From contig NZ_JAOOPY010000020.1 of NCBI RefSeq assembly GCF_025486315.1, forward strand, positions 20,506-84,505: a stretch of DNA of 64,000 nucleotides. The letters run 5' to 3'. Below are positions 53,350 to 62,202 of the stretch, piece after piece (the stretch's first letter is position 1; each line of letters starts with the position of its first letter). Below the pieces are notes generated by a model, which was not told the DNA's origin, made no database searches, and saw only the letters and a list, made by a program, of their open reading frames with translations. The DNA comes from Variovorax sp. N23 (GTDB lineage Bacteria > Pseudomonadota > Gammaproteobacteria > Burkholderiales > Burkholderiaceae_C). The position numbers and the translations under genes were made by a program.

Positions 53350-53370
53350 TTCTATGATCAGAGCATAGAA
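53350..53370. promoter_or_regulatory. LysR-type box between CitE-like operon and LysR gene
   Basis: A perfect inverted repeat TTCTATG-N7-CATAGAA lies in the 75-bp divergent spacer, 12 bp before the LysR start. It contains the T-N11-A pattern of LysR binding sites. It is AT-rich compared with its surroundings and is the obvious operator for both directions. Confidence 0.7.
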
Positions 53371-53381
53371 AATGTATCTTC

Positions 53382-54254
53382 ATGGAAACAGCCTATCTGC
53401 ACAGCTTTCTTCTGGTGGTGGACTCTGGCTCCATGTCGGAGGCCGCCCGGCGGCTCGACCTGACCCCCGCCGCCGTGGCGCAGCAGATCCGCGCGCTGGA
53501 GCGTGAACTCCACGTGCCACTGCTGGCCCGCGCCGGACGCACGGTGCAGCCGACCGAGGCCGGGCACCTGCTCGTGCAGCGGGCGCGCAACCTGCTGCGG
53601 GAGGTCGGTGACCTCAAGGCGGTGCTGGGCAGCGAGGCGGCCGGCGGCGAGCTGCTCGTCGGCACGATCAACACCGCCTTGCACGGCATGCTGCCGGACA
53701 TCCTCGCGGCCTTCGTGAAGACGAATCCTGGCGTCAAGGTGTTCCTGCAGTCGGGCACGACCGCCTTGCTCTACAAGGCCGTCCAGCAAGGCGAGCTCGA
53801 TGCGGCGGTGTGTCTCTATCCGCCGTTCGCCCTGGCCAAGACCTTCGACTGGATGCCACTGCGCGAGGAGCCGCTGGTCCTGCTGGCCCCGAGCCGGCTG
53901 GCGCGGCGCGACCCGCACGAACTCCTGCGCACGTCGCCGCTGATCCGGTACGACCGCAGTCTGGGCGGTGGCAAGCAGGCCGACCGCTACCTGCGCGCCG
54001 CGGGCATCGTGCCGCAGGAACGTTTCGAACTCAGTTCGTTGTTGGCGATCGCCATGATGGTCGACCGCGGCCTGGGCGTGTCGGTGGTCCCGGACATCGC
54101 GTCACCCCTGCTCGACCGTCAGCATGTCGCGAAGATTCCCCTGCTCTTGCCATCCGAGCCCCGGCGTTTCGGCATCCTGTGGCAGCGCGCTTCGCCGCGC
54201 CTTCGCCTGATCCAGAGCCTGGTCCAGAGCGCAGCCGGCCTTCGCGTGGTGTGA
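53382..54254 (+). CDS. LysR family transcriptional regulator
   Basis: A 290-residue LysR regulator. The helix-turn-helix is in residues 1-65 (LHSFLLVVDSGSMSEAARRL, TPAAVAQQIRALERELHVPL), and the effector domain begins near GGELLVGTINTALHGMLPDI. It is divergent from the CitE-like/Bug/CoA-transferase/amidohydrolase operon and faces the dyad at 53350-53370, so it probably regulates that operon in response to its substrate. Confidence 0.91.
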   Translation: METAYLHSFLLVVDSGSMSEAARRLDLTPAAVAQQIRALERELHVPLLARAGRTVQPTEAGHLLVQRARNLLREVGDLKAVLGSEAAGGELLVGTINTALHGMLPDILAAFVKTNPGVKVFLQSGTTALLYKAVQQGELDAAVCLYPPFALAKTFDWMPLREEPLVLLAPSRLARRDPHELLRTSPLIRYDRSLGGGKQADRYLRAAGIVPQERFELSSLLAIAMMVDRGLGVSVVPDIASPLLDRQHVAKIPLLLPSEPRRFGILWQRASPRLRLIQSLVQSAAGLRVV

Positions 54255-54299
54255 ACCGGGTCGGGCTGGCCGCGCGTCTGATGCGCCTGCGCTCCGCCT

Positions 54300-54645
54300 G
54301 CGACCAGCCGTGGCGCGTCGCGAAGGCGATCACCCAGGGGCTCATCAGCATGAACAAGATGTACATCGGCAGGATGTCGAGGAATGCCGGCTGGTAGACC
54401 AGCAACAGCGAGAACAGCAGTCCCTCGTGTGGGTTGGCGAGGTAGTACTTGATCATCTCCTTGACCGCGGGCTGGTCGAGCTTCAGCCCAAGCGCCACGA
54501 TGACGGTGAACACGAAGAGCAGCAGCCCGCCGACACGAAGCCGAAAGGCTGGCCGACCGGGTCGGTCAACCGCGACGGCACATGCGTGATCGTCATCAGC
54601 ACCAGCATCAGACCGCGCGGCGTCGAGTTCCCAGAGTCGTTTCAC
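54300..54645 (-). pseudogene. opgC remnant (frameshifted, internally deleted)
   Basis: Pieces of an OpgC-type membrane acyltransferase (glucan succinylation) lie in two frames. The start reads KRLWELDA, then a frameshift near 54620 leads to RGLMLVLMTITHVPSRLTDP and VGQPFGFVSA. A second break near 54530 returns to the first frame with LLLFVFTVIVALGLKLDQPA and DILPMYILFMLMSPWVIAF, ending at ATRHGW. About 45 residues are absent at the second break and the C-terminal half is missing. It cannot encode a working protein. Confidence 0.78.
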
Positions 54646-54817
54646 GGCGTGCAGTGGACCGGGTGGGTGAGAACGAATCGCGCGACGGCGTCGTCCGATG
54701 GTCCATCGGTGCCGATGAAAGACCGGCCCCGGGGGTTCCGGTCGCTGCCGACCCTGCCGGTGCTATGCGTATTCGGGCGTCGGCCGCGTCTCACAGCAGC
54801 CGAGGGCCCGCGGGCGC

Positions 54818-55135
54818 TCAGCCCTCGTCGGGCCGCATCGGGATGTCGCCCAGGGCCTCGTCGTTGCGCACGTCGCGCGCCGCCTTCATGAGCCCGATCG
54901 ACAGACCGTCGCCGTGCCCGGCAAAGCCCTTGGCGATGCCTTCGAGTGCCGTCGACAGCGGCAGGTCGCCGTCGTCCGCCGCGTCCATGCCGATGTTCAG
55001 CACGCGCGCCGCCATCTGGCGATAGGTCACGACACCCGCCTTCTCGAGCACCGCCACCAAGTCGAGGTACAGCGCCAGGTTGAGGTCGAAGGCCAGCTTG
55101 GCCGTCACGTCGAGGTTGTCGTCATCGTTGTTCAT
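54818..55135 (-). CDS. Small acidic protein of unknown function
   Basis: A 105-residue acidic, mainly helical cytosolic protein (MNNDDDNLDVTAKLAFDLNL, LVAVLEKAGVVTYRQMAARV). I do not recognise a family. The pattern of a helical leader followed by KAGVVTYRQ is reminiscent of small regulatory or binding proteins but no function can be claimed. It follows the 62-residue membrane peptide gene on the same strand after 81 bp. Confidence 0.62.
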   Translation of the reverse strand: MNNDDDNLDVTAKLAFDLNLALYLDLVAVLEKAGVVTYRQMAARVLNIGMDAADDGDLPLSTALEGIAKGFAGHGDGLSIGLMKAARDVRNDEALGDIPMRPDEG

Positions 55136-55216
55136 GGGTGCTCCTGCTGACGCTCATTATTGCCAGGGCCCGGCGAGCGACGCGTCAGAAAGTTGCGACA
55201 CCTGCGGCGCCTTGGC

Positions 55217-55405
55217 TCATTTGCGCGCGCTGCGTTCGCGTGCGCGCCGCACCTGGCGGCTCTGCGTGGCGAACTCGGCCGCACGCGCCTTCTGCTGCTT
55301 CTTCTCGGTGCGCCCCCTGCTCAGGCGGCGCCCGAGAAAGAAGCTGCCGATGCCGGTGGCCACGGCGATCACCAGGCCGATGGTGCTGAAGTCGATGTTG
55401 CCCAT
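55217..55405 (-). CDS. Small single-pass membrane protein
   Basis: A 62-residue peptide with one membrane helix at residues 8-25 (TIGLVIAVATGIGSFFLG) and a strongly basic cytosolic tail (RRLSRGRTEKKQQKARAAEF onward). It starts 10 bp after the parC stop and may be read from the same transcript. No family recognised. Confidence 0.6.
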   Translation of the reverse strand: MGNIDFSTIGLVIAVATGIGSFFLGRRLSRGRTEKKQQKARAAEFATQSRQVRRARERSARK

Positions 55406-55415
55406 GGCGTCTGCG

Positions 55416-57800
55416 TCACTGCACCCGCGTGATCTGCGCCGGCTTGAAGCCCAGGTCGGCGGCCTTGCCCTTGCGGCCGCGCGCGGCCTTGGCGTTGTTG
55501 AGCGAACGGATCTCGAGCGTCTCGTCGCGCTCCTTGCCGCCTCGGCCGAGGCCTTCGATCTTCACGCTGCGGGTGTAGGCCGCGGCACCGGCGAGCGTGT
55601 CCTTGGGGTCGAGGTCGATCAGCGTGAGCCCGCGGCCGCCCTTGGGCAGCGCCTTGAGCTCGGTGATGTCGAAGGTCAGGATGCGGCCGCCGGTCGATGC
55701 GCAGGCCACATGCGTCGCGGCCGGCATCGGCTCCGCGCCGCTCGCGCCGCCGACCAGCGACGGACGGCAGAGCTGCTCGCCCTCGCCCACGTCGATGAAG
55801 GCCTTGCCGCCGCGCTGGCGCGACATCATGTTCTCGACCGAAGCGATGAAGCCGTAGCCGCCGGTGTTCGACAGCAGCAGCTGCGCGCCCACCGGGCCGG
55901 CGAAGTAATGCGCCAGCTGCGTGCCGCTGTCGAGCTCGATCAACGTCGTCACCGGCTGGCCGTCGCCGCGGCCGCCGGGCAGCGATGCGACCGGCACGGT
56001 GTAGACGCGCACCGACCTGTCCTTGGCGGTGCCGAAGACCAGCAGCGTGTCGACGCTGCGGCACTCGAAGGCACCATAGAGCGTGTCGCCGGACTTGAAG
56101 CTGTATTCGGCCGGCGTACCGTTCACGGCCTTCTCGCTGGCCCAGCCCTTCTGCGTGCGGACCCAGCCCTTCTGCGAGACGATGACGGTCACCGGCTCGT
56201 CGACCACCTTCACTTCGGCCACGGCGCGCTTCTCGGCCTGGATCAGCGTGCGGCGTGCGTCCTCGAAGGTCTTGGCATCGGCCTCGATTTCCTTGACCAG
56301 CAGCCGGCGCAGCGCGGCCGGGCTGCCGAGGATGTCTTCCAGCTTCTTCTGCTCCTCGCGCAGGCCCTTGAGTTCCTGCTCGATCTTGATGGCCTCGAGC
56401 CGGGCGAGTTGCCGCAGCCGGATCTCGAGGATGTCCTCGGCCTGCCGTTCGCTCAGGTTGAAGCGCGCGATGAGCGCGGCCTTCGGGTCGTCGGCCGCGC
56501 GGATGATCGCGATCACCTCGTCGATGTTCAGCAGCACCAGCTGCCGGCCTTCGAGGATGTGGATGCGGTCCATCACCTTGCCCAGGCGGTGCTTCGAGCG
56601 CTTCTCGACGGTGACCTCGCGGAAGGCGATCCACTCGTTGAGCATCTGCCGCATCGACTTCTGCACCGGCTTGCCGTCGATGCCGACCATCGTCAGGTTG
56701 ATCGACGACGAGCTCTCCAGCGAGGTCTGCGCCAGCAGCGTGGTGATGAATTCTTCCTGGCTGATGCGCGAGGTCTTGGGCTCGAACACCAGGCGCACCG
56801 CCGCGTCCTTGCTCGACTCGTCGCGCACCACGTCGAGCACCGACAGGAGGGCCGCCTTGACCTGCACCTGCTCGGTCGACAGCGCCTTCTTGCCGGCCTT
56901 GATCTTCGGGTTGGTGAGCTCCTCGATTTCTTCGAGCACCTTCTGCGTGCTCACGCCTGGCGGCAGTTCGTTCACGACCAGCTGCCACTGGCCACGGGCG
57001 AGGTCCTCGATCTTCCAGCGCGCGCGCACCTTGAGGGAGCCGCGGCCGGTGCGGTAGGCGTCGGCAATGTCACTGGCGCTGCTGATGATCTGCGCGCCGC
57101 CGGGGTAGTCGGGGCCGGGCACGATCTGCAGCAGCTCTTCGTCGCTCAGCTTGCCGTTCGACTTGATGAGCGCCACGCAGGCGTCGGCGATCTCGCGCAG
57201 GTTGTGGCTCGGGATCTCGGTGGCCAGGCCGACCGCGATGCCGCTGGCGCCGTTGAGCAGCACGAAAGGCAGGCGCGCGGGCAGCAGGCGCGGCTCCTCG
57301 GTGCTGCCGTCGTAGTTGGGGATGAAGTCGACCGTGCCTTCGTCGATCTCGTCGAGCAGCAGGCTGGTGATGCGCGCGAGGCGTGCTTCGGTGTAGCGCA
57401 TGGCCGCGGCGCCGTCGCCGTCGCGGCTGCCGAAGTTGCCCTGGCCGTCGACCAGCGGATAGCGCTGCGAGAAGTCCTGCGCCATGCGCACCAGCGCGTC
57501 GTAGGCGGCCTGGTCGCTGTGCGGATGGAAGCGGCCGAGCACGTCGCCGACGACGCGCGCGCTCTTCACCGGCTTGGCGCCGACCGTGCCGTTGGCACCG
57601 CCGAAGCCCAGGCCCATGCGCGACATCGAATAGAGGATGCGGCGCTGCACCGGCTTCTGGCCGTCGCTCACGTCGGGCAGCGCACGGCCCTTGACCACGC
57701 TGAGCGCGTATTCGAGGTAGGCGGTCTGGGCGTAGTCGGCCAGCGTCAGCGCATTGGGGTCTTCGGGGATCGGGAGGTCGAGCGTGGGTTGGTCGTCCAT
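55416..57800 (-). CDS. parC: DNA topoisomerase IV subunit A
   Basis: The 794-residue ParC subunit of the topoisomerase IV A2B2 tetramer, which unlinks daughter chromosomes. The catalytic Tyr136 lies in AMRYTEARL, followed by a long coiled-coil region and a C-terminal beta-pinwheel (GYGFIASVENMMSRQRGGKA). In the quinolone-contact region the sequence is HPHSDQAAYDALVRMAQ: Gln97 stands at the Ser80 position of E. coli ParC and Ser95 at Gly78. The ATPase partner parE lies 0.9 kb away on the same strand, separated by a lytic transglycosylase gene. Confidence 0.97.
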   Translation of the reverse strand: MDDQPTLDLPIPEDPNALTLADYAQTAYLEYALSVVKGRALPDVSDGQKPVQRRILYSMSRMGLGFGGANGTVGAKPVKSARVVGDVLGRFHPHSDQAAYDALVRMAQDFSQRYPLVDGQGNFGSRDGDGAAAMRYTEARLARITSLLLDEIDEGTVDFIPNYDGSTEEPRLLPARLPFVLLNGASGIAVGLATEIPSHNLREIADACVALIKSNGKLSDEELLQIVPGPDYPGGAQIISSASDIADAYRTGRGSLKVRARWKIEDLARGQWQLVVNELPPGVSTQKVLEEIEELTNPKIKAGKKALSTEQVQVKAALLSVLDVVRDESSKDAAVRLVFEPKTSRISQEEFITTLLAQTSLESSSSINLTMVGIDGKPVQKSMRQMLNEWIAFREVTVEKRSKHRLGKVMDRIHILEGRQLVLLNIDEVIAIIRAADDPKAALIARFNLSERQAEDILEIRLRQLARLEAIKIEQELKGLREEQKKLEDILGSPAALRRLLVKEIEADAKTFEDARRTLIQAEKRAVAEVKVVDEPVTVIVSQKGWVRTQKGWASEKAVNGTPAEYSFKSGDTLYGAFECRSVDTLLVFGTAKDRSVRVYTVPVASLPGGRGDGQPVTTLIELDSGTQLAHYFAGPVGAQLLLSNTGGYGFIASVENMMSRQRGGKAFIDVGEGEQLCRPSLVGGASGAEPMPAATHVACASTGGRILTFDITELKALPKGGRGLTLIDLDPKDTLAGAAAYTRSVKIEGLGRGGKERDETLEIRSLNNAKAARGRKGKAADLGFKPAQITRVQ

Positions 57801-57834
57801 GTCTTGTTGGCTTTTCTGACTCTGTCTGTCGGGT

Positions 57835-58650
57835 CTATTCGGTGGCCGGCAGGGCCGTGTCGGCGCTGCCCTCGGCCGCGGCGCGCGGCGCGGGGATCTC
57901 CATGCGAACCCGGCCTGGCGCCTTGCCGCGGCCGGTGGTCGTGCCGGGCTTGAGGTAGGCGTAGAGCTGCAGCACGGTCTTCACGTAGTTCTGCGTCTCG
58001 CGGTAGTTCGGGATCTTGTTGCCGGCGCGCTGCACGGCGCCCTCGCCGGCGTTGTAGGCGGCCAGCGCCAGCTCGATCTGGCCCTCGAACAAGTCGATCA
58101 GATGGTCCAGATAACGGGCGCCCGCGGTGATGTTGATGCGCGGATCGAACAGCTTCGCCTCTTGTGTCTTGCGCTTGTCGCCGCGCACGCCGTAGCGCTC
58201 GGCCGTGCCGGGCATCAGCTGCATCAGGCCCAGCGCGCCCTTGGGCGACACGGCCTGCGCGTCGAAGCCCGACTCGGTGGCGACCAGCGCCTGCAGCAGT
58301 TCGTAGTCGATCGAATGCGTGCGCGCGGCGTCGTGCAGCGCGGCCTTGGCGGCCTTGTAGTTGGGCGAGGCCTCGAACATCGCCAGCAGCGTCTGGGCGG
58401 CCGGCGGCACGCTGCCGCCGGCCGCGCCCTTCGGCGCACGCGCGATGCCCAGCGGAGCGATGCCGTCGGCCGTGTCGAACTGCTGCCCGCCCTTGAAGAA
58501 GAGCTGGTAGCGCGCATCGAGCTTCTCGGCGGCGAAGTGCGCCACGCCCTGCGCGTCGACATAGCCGTAGATGTCGGCGGCATGCGCGAACACCGGCGCG
58601 ACGATCAGCACGAGGCTCGCCAGCAGGGTTCGGAAGCGGAATGCGGACAT
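57835..58650 (-). CDS. Lytic transglycosylase (SLT domain)
   Basis: A 271-residue periplasmic peptidoglycan lyase. The signal peptide FRTLLASLVLIVAPVFAHAA is followed by a DUF4124-like opening (DIYGYVDAQGVAHFA). The SLT domain lies at residues 120-240 with catalytic Glu in LLQALVATESGFDAQAVSP, then GALGLMQLMPGTAERYGV and LALAAYNAGEGAV. I chose the ATG at 58650, which gives a clean leader; an upstream in-frame start would add 23 residues. It is encoded between parE and parC. Confidence 0.92.
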   Translation of the reverse strand: MSAFRFRTLLASLVLIVAPVFAHAADIYGYVDAQGVAHFAAEKLDARYQLFFKGGQQFDTADGIAPLGIARAPKGAAGGSVPPAAQTLLAMFEASPNYKAAKAALHDAARTHSIDYELLQALVATESGFDAQAVSPKGALGLMQLMPGTAERYGVRGDKRKTQEAKLFDPRINITAGARYLDHLIDLFEGQIELALAAYNAGEGAVQRAGNKIPNYRETQNYVKTVLQLYAYLKPGTTTGRGKAPGRVRMEIPAPRAAAEGSADTALPATE

Positions 58651-58690
58651 CAAGGGTTCGTTCGGTCGGTGGATTCGTCGATGAAAGCCG

Positions 58691-60667
58691 TCAGACGTCG
58701 ATCTCGATGTCGTCGGCACGGATCTCCATGAGTTCGCGGCGCGCGGCGGCCTCGCCCTTGCCCATCAGCTTGGTGATCTCGCCTTCGGTCTCGCCGAAGG
58801 CCAGCCGGCCCAGGCCGACCTGCAGCAGGCGGCGCGTGTCCGGATTGAGCGTGGTTTCCCACAATTGTTCCGCACTCATTTCGCCCAGGCCCTTGAAGCG
58901 GCTGATGCTCCAGGCGCCTTCCTTGACGCCGTCCTTACGCAGCTTGTCGAGCGTGGCGACCAGTTCGCCCTCGTCCAGCGCATACACCTTCGACGCCGGC
59001 TTCTTGCCGCGTGCCGGCGCATCGATGCGGAACAGCGGCGGCTTGGCGACGTAGACGTGGCCGGTCTCGATCAGCTTGGGGAAGTGGCGGAAGAAGAGCG
59101 TGAGCAGCAGCACCTGGATGTGCGAGCCGTCGACGTCGGCATCGGACAGGATGCAGACCTTGCCGTAGCGCAGACCGCTCATGTCGGGCGTGTCGTTGGG
59201 GCCGTGCGGGTCGACGCCGATGGCCACCGAGATGTCGTGGATTTCGGTGTTGGCGAAGAGCCGGTCGCGCTCGACTTCCCAGGTGTTGAGCACCTTGCCG
59301 CGCAAAGGCAGCACCGCCTGCGACTCCTTGTCGCGGCCCATCTTGGCGCTGCCCCCGGCGGAGTCGCCCTCGACCAGGAAGACCTCGTTATGGCTGATGT
59401 CCTTGCTCTCGCAGTCGGTCAGCTTGCCCGGCAGCACGGCCACGCCCGAGCCCTTGCGCTTCTCGACCTTCTGGCCGGCCTTCTGGCGGGTCTGCGCCGC
59501 CTTGATGGCGAGTTCGGCCAGCTTCCTGCCGTAGTCGACGTGCTGGTTCAGCCACAGCTCGAGCGCCGGGCGCACGAAGCTCGACACCAGCCGCACCGCG
59601 TCGCGCGAGTTGAGGCGTTCCTTGATCTGGCCCTGGAACTGCGGGTCGAGCACCTTGGCGCTCAGCACGTAGCTGGCGCGGGCGAACACGTCTTCGGGCA
59701 GCAGCTTCACGCCCTTGGGCAGCAGCGAATGGAATTCGATGAAGCTCTTGACCGCCGTGAACAGGCCGTCGCGCAGGCCGCTCTCATGGGTGCCGCCGGC
59801 GCTGGTCGGGATCAGGTTGACGTAGCTCTCGCGCACCGGCTGGCCGTCTTCGGTGAAGGCCACGCACCAGTCGGCGCCCTCGCCTTCGGCGAAGTTATCG
59901 GCGTTCTTGTCAGCGTGACCACGGCCTTCGAACAGCGGGATCACCGGGTCGCCGTTGAGCGTCTGCATCAGGTAGTCGCTCAGCCCGCCCTTGTAGAGCC
60001 AGGTCTGCGCGTCGCCGCTCTTTTCATTGACCAGCGTGACGCTCACGCCAGGCATCAGCACGGCCTTGCTGCGCAAGAGGTGTGTCAGCTCGTGCATCGG
60101 CAGCGTCGCGACCTCGAAGTACTTGGCGTCGGGCCAGGCGCGCACCGTGGTGCCCTGCTTGCGCTCACCGGCCTCGAGCTTGCGGATTTCGAGCGCCTCG
60201 ATCACGTCGCCGGCGCTGAAGGCCAGCCTGGCCACCGAGCCTTCGCGGTGGGAGGTGACCTCGAGGCGCTTCGACAGCGCATTGGTCACGGAGACGCCCA
60301 CGCCGTGCAGACCGCCCGAGAAGCTGTAGGCGCCGCCCGAGCCCTTGTCGAACTTGCCGCCGGCATGCAGTCGGGTGAACACGAGTTCGACGACGGGTGC
60401 CTTTTCTTCGGGGTGCAGGCCGAAGGGGATGCCGCGGCCGTCGTCTTCGATGCTGACGGAGCCGTCGGTGTGCAGCGTGACCTTGATCTTCTTGCCGTAG
60501 CCGGCCAGCGCCTCGTCGGCGGCGTTGTCGAGCACTTCCTGGATGATGTGCAGGGGGTTGTCGGTCCGGGTGTACATGCCCGGGCGCTGCTTGACGGGCT
60601 CCAGGCCCTTGAGGACGCGGATCGAGCCTTCGGAATATTCGGGGGGAGTCTTGGGGGGAGTCGCCAT
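58691..60667 (-). CDS. parE: DNA topoisomerase IV subunit B
   Basis: The 658-residue ATPase subunit of topoisomerase IV. GHKL ATPase motifs are QEVLDNAADEALAGYG (catalytic Glu and Asn), IEDDGRGIPFGLHPEE and GGLHGVGVSVTNALS. The TOPRIM domain has FLVEGDSAGGSAKMGRDKES and the metal Asp set ILSDADVDGSHIQVLLL. It ends MEIRADDIEIDV, a usual ParE end, and has the length of the shorter ParE proteins rather than GyrB. It starts 173 bp from the divergent MFS gene. Confidence 0.97.
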   Translation of the reverse strand: MATPPKTPPEYSEGSIRVLKGLEPVKQRPGMYTRTDNPLHIIQEVLDNAADEALAGYGKKIKVTLHTDGSVSIEDDGRGIPFGLHPEEKAPVVELVFTRLHAGGKFDKGSGGAYSFSGGLHGVGVSVTNALSKRLEVTSHREGSVARLAFSAGDVIEALEIRKLEAGERKQGTTVRAWPDAKYFEVATLPMHELTHLLRSKAVLMPGVSVTLVNEKSGDAQTWLYKGGLSDYLMQTLNGDPVIPLFEGRGHADKNADNFAEGEGADWCVAFTEDGQPVRESYVNLIPTSAGGTHESGLRDGLFTAVKSFIEFHSLLPKGVKLLPEDVFARASYVLSAKVLDPQFQGQIKERLNSRDAVRLVSSFVRPALELWLNQHVDYGRKLAELAIKAAQTRQKAGQKVEKRKGSGVAVLPGKLTDCESKDISHNEVFLVEGDSAGGSAKMGRDKESQAVLPLRGKVLNTWEVERDRLFANTEIHDISVAIGVDPHGPNDTPDMSGLRYGKVCILSDADVDGSHIQVLLLTLFFRHFPKLIETGHVYVAKPPLFRIDAPARGKKPASKVYALDEGELVATLDKLRKDGVKEGAWSISRFKGLGEMSAEQLWETTLNPDTRRLLQVGLGRLAFGETEGEITKLMGKGEAAARRELMEIRADDIEIDV

Positions 60668-60773
60668 GGGGGCGGATTGTAGTGAAAGGCGCCGGCAACA
60701 ACTGGATGCTCATACAGTGCGCGTGCCGGCCGATGCGCCGGGCGCATGAAAGAGCCGCCCGAATATCAAGAAT

Positions 60774-60803
60774 GCCGGGCCGGGCCGGGCCGGGCCGGGG
60801 CGG
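60774..60803. repeat. GGGCC pentanucleotide repeat
   Basis: About five tandem GGGCC units in the parE-MFS spacer end 37 bp before the MFS start. It could form stable GC structures and may vary in copy number. Confidence 0.7.
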
Positions 60804-60840
60804 GACGGCACTGCAGGCGCCGATTGGCTAAAGTCGCAGG

Positions 60841-62058
60841 ATGACCGTCCCCGCTCCCGCCCTTTCCATGAAGCAGGTCCTGATCTGCGGCGCCATGATC
60901 GTCACCCTGTCGATGGGCGTGCGCCATGGCTTCGGCCTGTGGCTGCAGCCGATCACCCAGGAACAGGGCTGGACGCGCCAGACCTTCTCGCTGGCCATCG
61001 CCATCCAGAACCTCTCGTGGGGTGTGATGGGCGTGTTCGCCGGCATGCTGGCCGACAAGCTCGGCGCCTTCCGTGTGCTGCTGATCGGGGCGGCCTGCTA
61101 TGCGCTGGGGCTGGTGGGCATGGCGCTGTCGCCGACGCCGCTGCTCTTCGCGCTGACAGCCGGCGTGCTGATCGGCGCGGCCCAGGCCGGCACGACCTAT
61201 GCCGTGATCTATGGCGTGATCGGGCGACAGATTCCCGCGGAGCGGCGCTCGTGGGCGATGGGTGTGGCGGCGGCCGCCGGCTCCTTCGGCCAGTTCCTGA
61301 TGGTGCCGATCGAAGGACAGCTGATCGCTCGACTGGGCTGGCAGACCGCCCTGCTGGCGCTGGCGGCCCTGGTGCTGCTGATCGTGCCGCTCGCCTTCGG
61401 GTTGCGCGAGCCGATGCGGGCGGCGGTGCCCGGCGCCAGGCGCGAGCAAACCATCGTCCAGGCCGTGATCGAGGCCTTCAAGTACCCCAGCTTCGGCCTG
61501 CTGATGGCCGGCTACTTCGTCTGCGGCTTCCAGGTGGTCTTCATTGGCGTGCACATGCCCAGCTACCTCAAGGACAAGGGCCTGTCGCCCGAGGTCGCCA
61601 GCTATGCGCTGGCGCTGATCGGCCTGTTCAACGTGTTCGGCACCTACACGGTCGGCACCCTGGGGCAGAAGCTGGCCAAGCGAAAGATCCTGGCGTCCAT
61701 CTACTTCGGGCGCGCCATTGCCATCGCGCTGTTCCTGATCGTGCCGCTCTCCCCGCTGTCGGTGTATGTGTTCGCGGCGGTGATCGGCTTCCTCTGGCTG
61801 TCGACCGTACCGGCGACCAACGCGCTGATCGCGCAGATCTTCGGCGTGGCCCACCTGTCGATGCTCAGCGGCTTCGTGTTCCTGGGCCACCAGGTCGGCT
61901 CGTTCCTCGGCGTATGGCTGGGCGGCTTCCTGTACGACCGCACCGGCAGCTACGACATCGTCTGGTACATCGCGATCGCGCTGGGCGTGATGGCGGCGCT
62001 GGTGAACCTGCCGGTGAAGGAAAATGCCATCGCGCGGCCCACGCTGCAGGCCGCCTGA
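60841..62058 (+). CDS. MFS transporter (OFA/monocarboxylate-like)
   Basis: A 405-residue major facilitator with 12 helices: GVRHGFGLWLQPITQEQGWT after helix 1, ALALIGLFNVFGTYTVGTLG and VFLGHQVGSFLGVWLGGFLY are shared by the oxalate/formate antiporter and monocarboxylate branch common in betaproteobacteria. The substrate is probably an organic acid but is not provable. It is followed by a small membrane peptide 3 bp later. Confidence 0.9.
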   Translation: MTVPAPALSMKQVLICGAMIVTLSMGVRHGFGLWLQPITQEQGWTRQTFSLAIAIQNLSWGVMGVFAGMLADKLGAFRVLLIGAACYALGLVGMALSPTPLLFALTAGVLIGAAQAGTTYAVIYGVIGRQIPAERRSWAMGVAAAAGSFGQFLMVPIEGQLIARLGWQTALLALAALVLLIVPLAFGLREPMRAAVPGARREQTIVQAVIEAFKYPSFGLLMAGYFVCGFQVVFIGVHMPSYLKDKGLSPEVASYALALIGLFNVFGTYTVGTLGQKLAKRKILASIYFGRAIAIALFLIVPLSPLSVYVFAAVIGFLWLSTVPATNALIAQIFGVAHLSMLSGFVFLGHQVGSFLGVWLGGFLYDRTGSYDIVWYIAIALGVMAALVNLPVKENAIARPTLQAA

Positions 62059-62061
62059 TCC

Positions 62062-62202
62062 ATGGACACACCTGCGCGCCATCGCTGGATGCAGACCGCC
62101 GCCATCGTCGCCGGGCTAGCCGTGCTCGCGGGCGTCTTCATGCTCTACACGCAGCCCGCCTTCATGGTGACGTTGATCGACCAGCTCTGGAGTTGCTTCT
62201 GA
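62062..62202 (+). CDS. 46-residue single-pass membrane peptide
   Basis: The ATG lies 3 bp after the MFS stop. The peptide has a short basic start (MDTPARHRW), one helix (TAAIVVAGLAVLAGVFML-like, residues 12-29) and a Trp/Cys end (LIDQLWSCF). Its stop overlaps the start area of the methyltransferase gene. Placement in a tight operon supports a real gene, possibly a subunit or regulator of the MFS protein. No family recognised. Confidence 0.6.
   Translation: MDTPARHRWMQTAAIVAGLAVLAGVFMLYTQPAFMVTLIDQLWSCF

Noticed and set aside
55080..57953. A 957-codon plus-strand frame opposite parC
   Set aside because: parC is unmistakable on the minus strand; the antisense frame has no recognisable domain.
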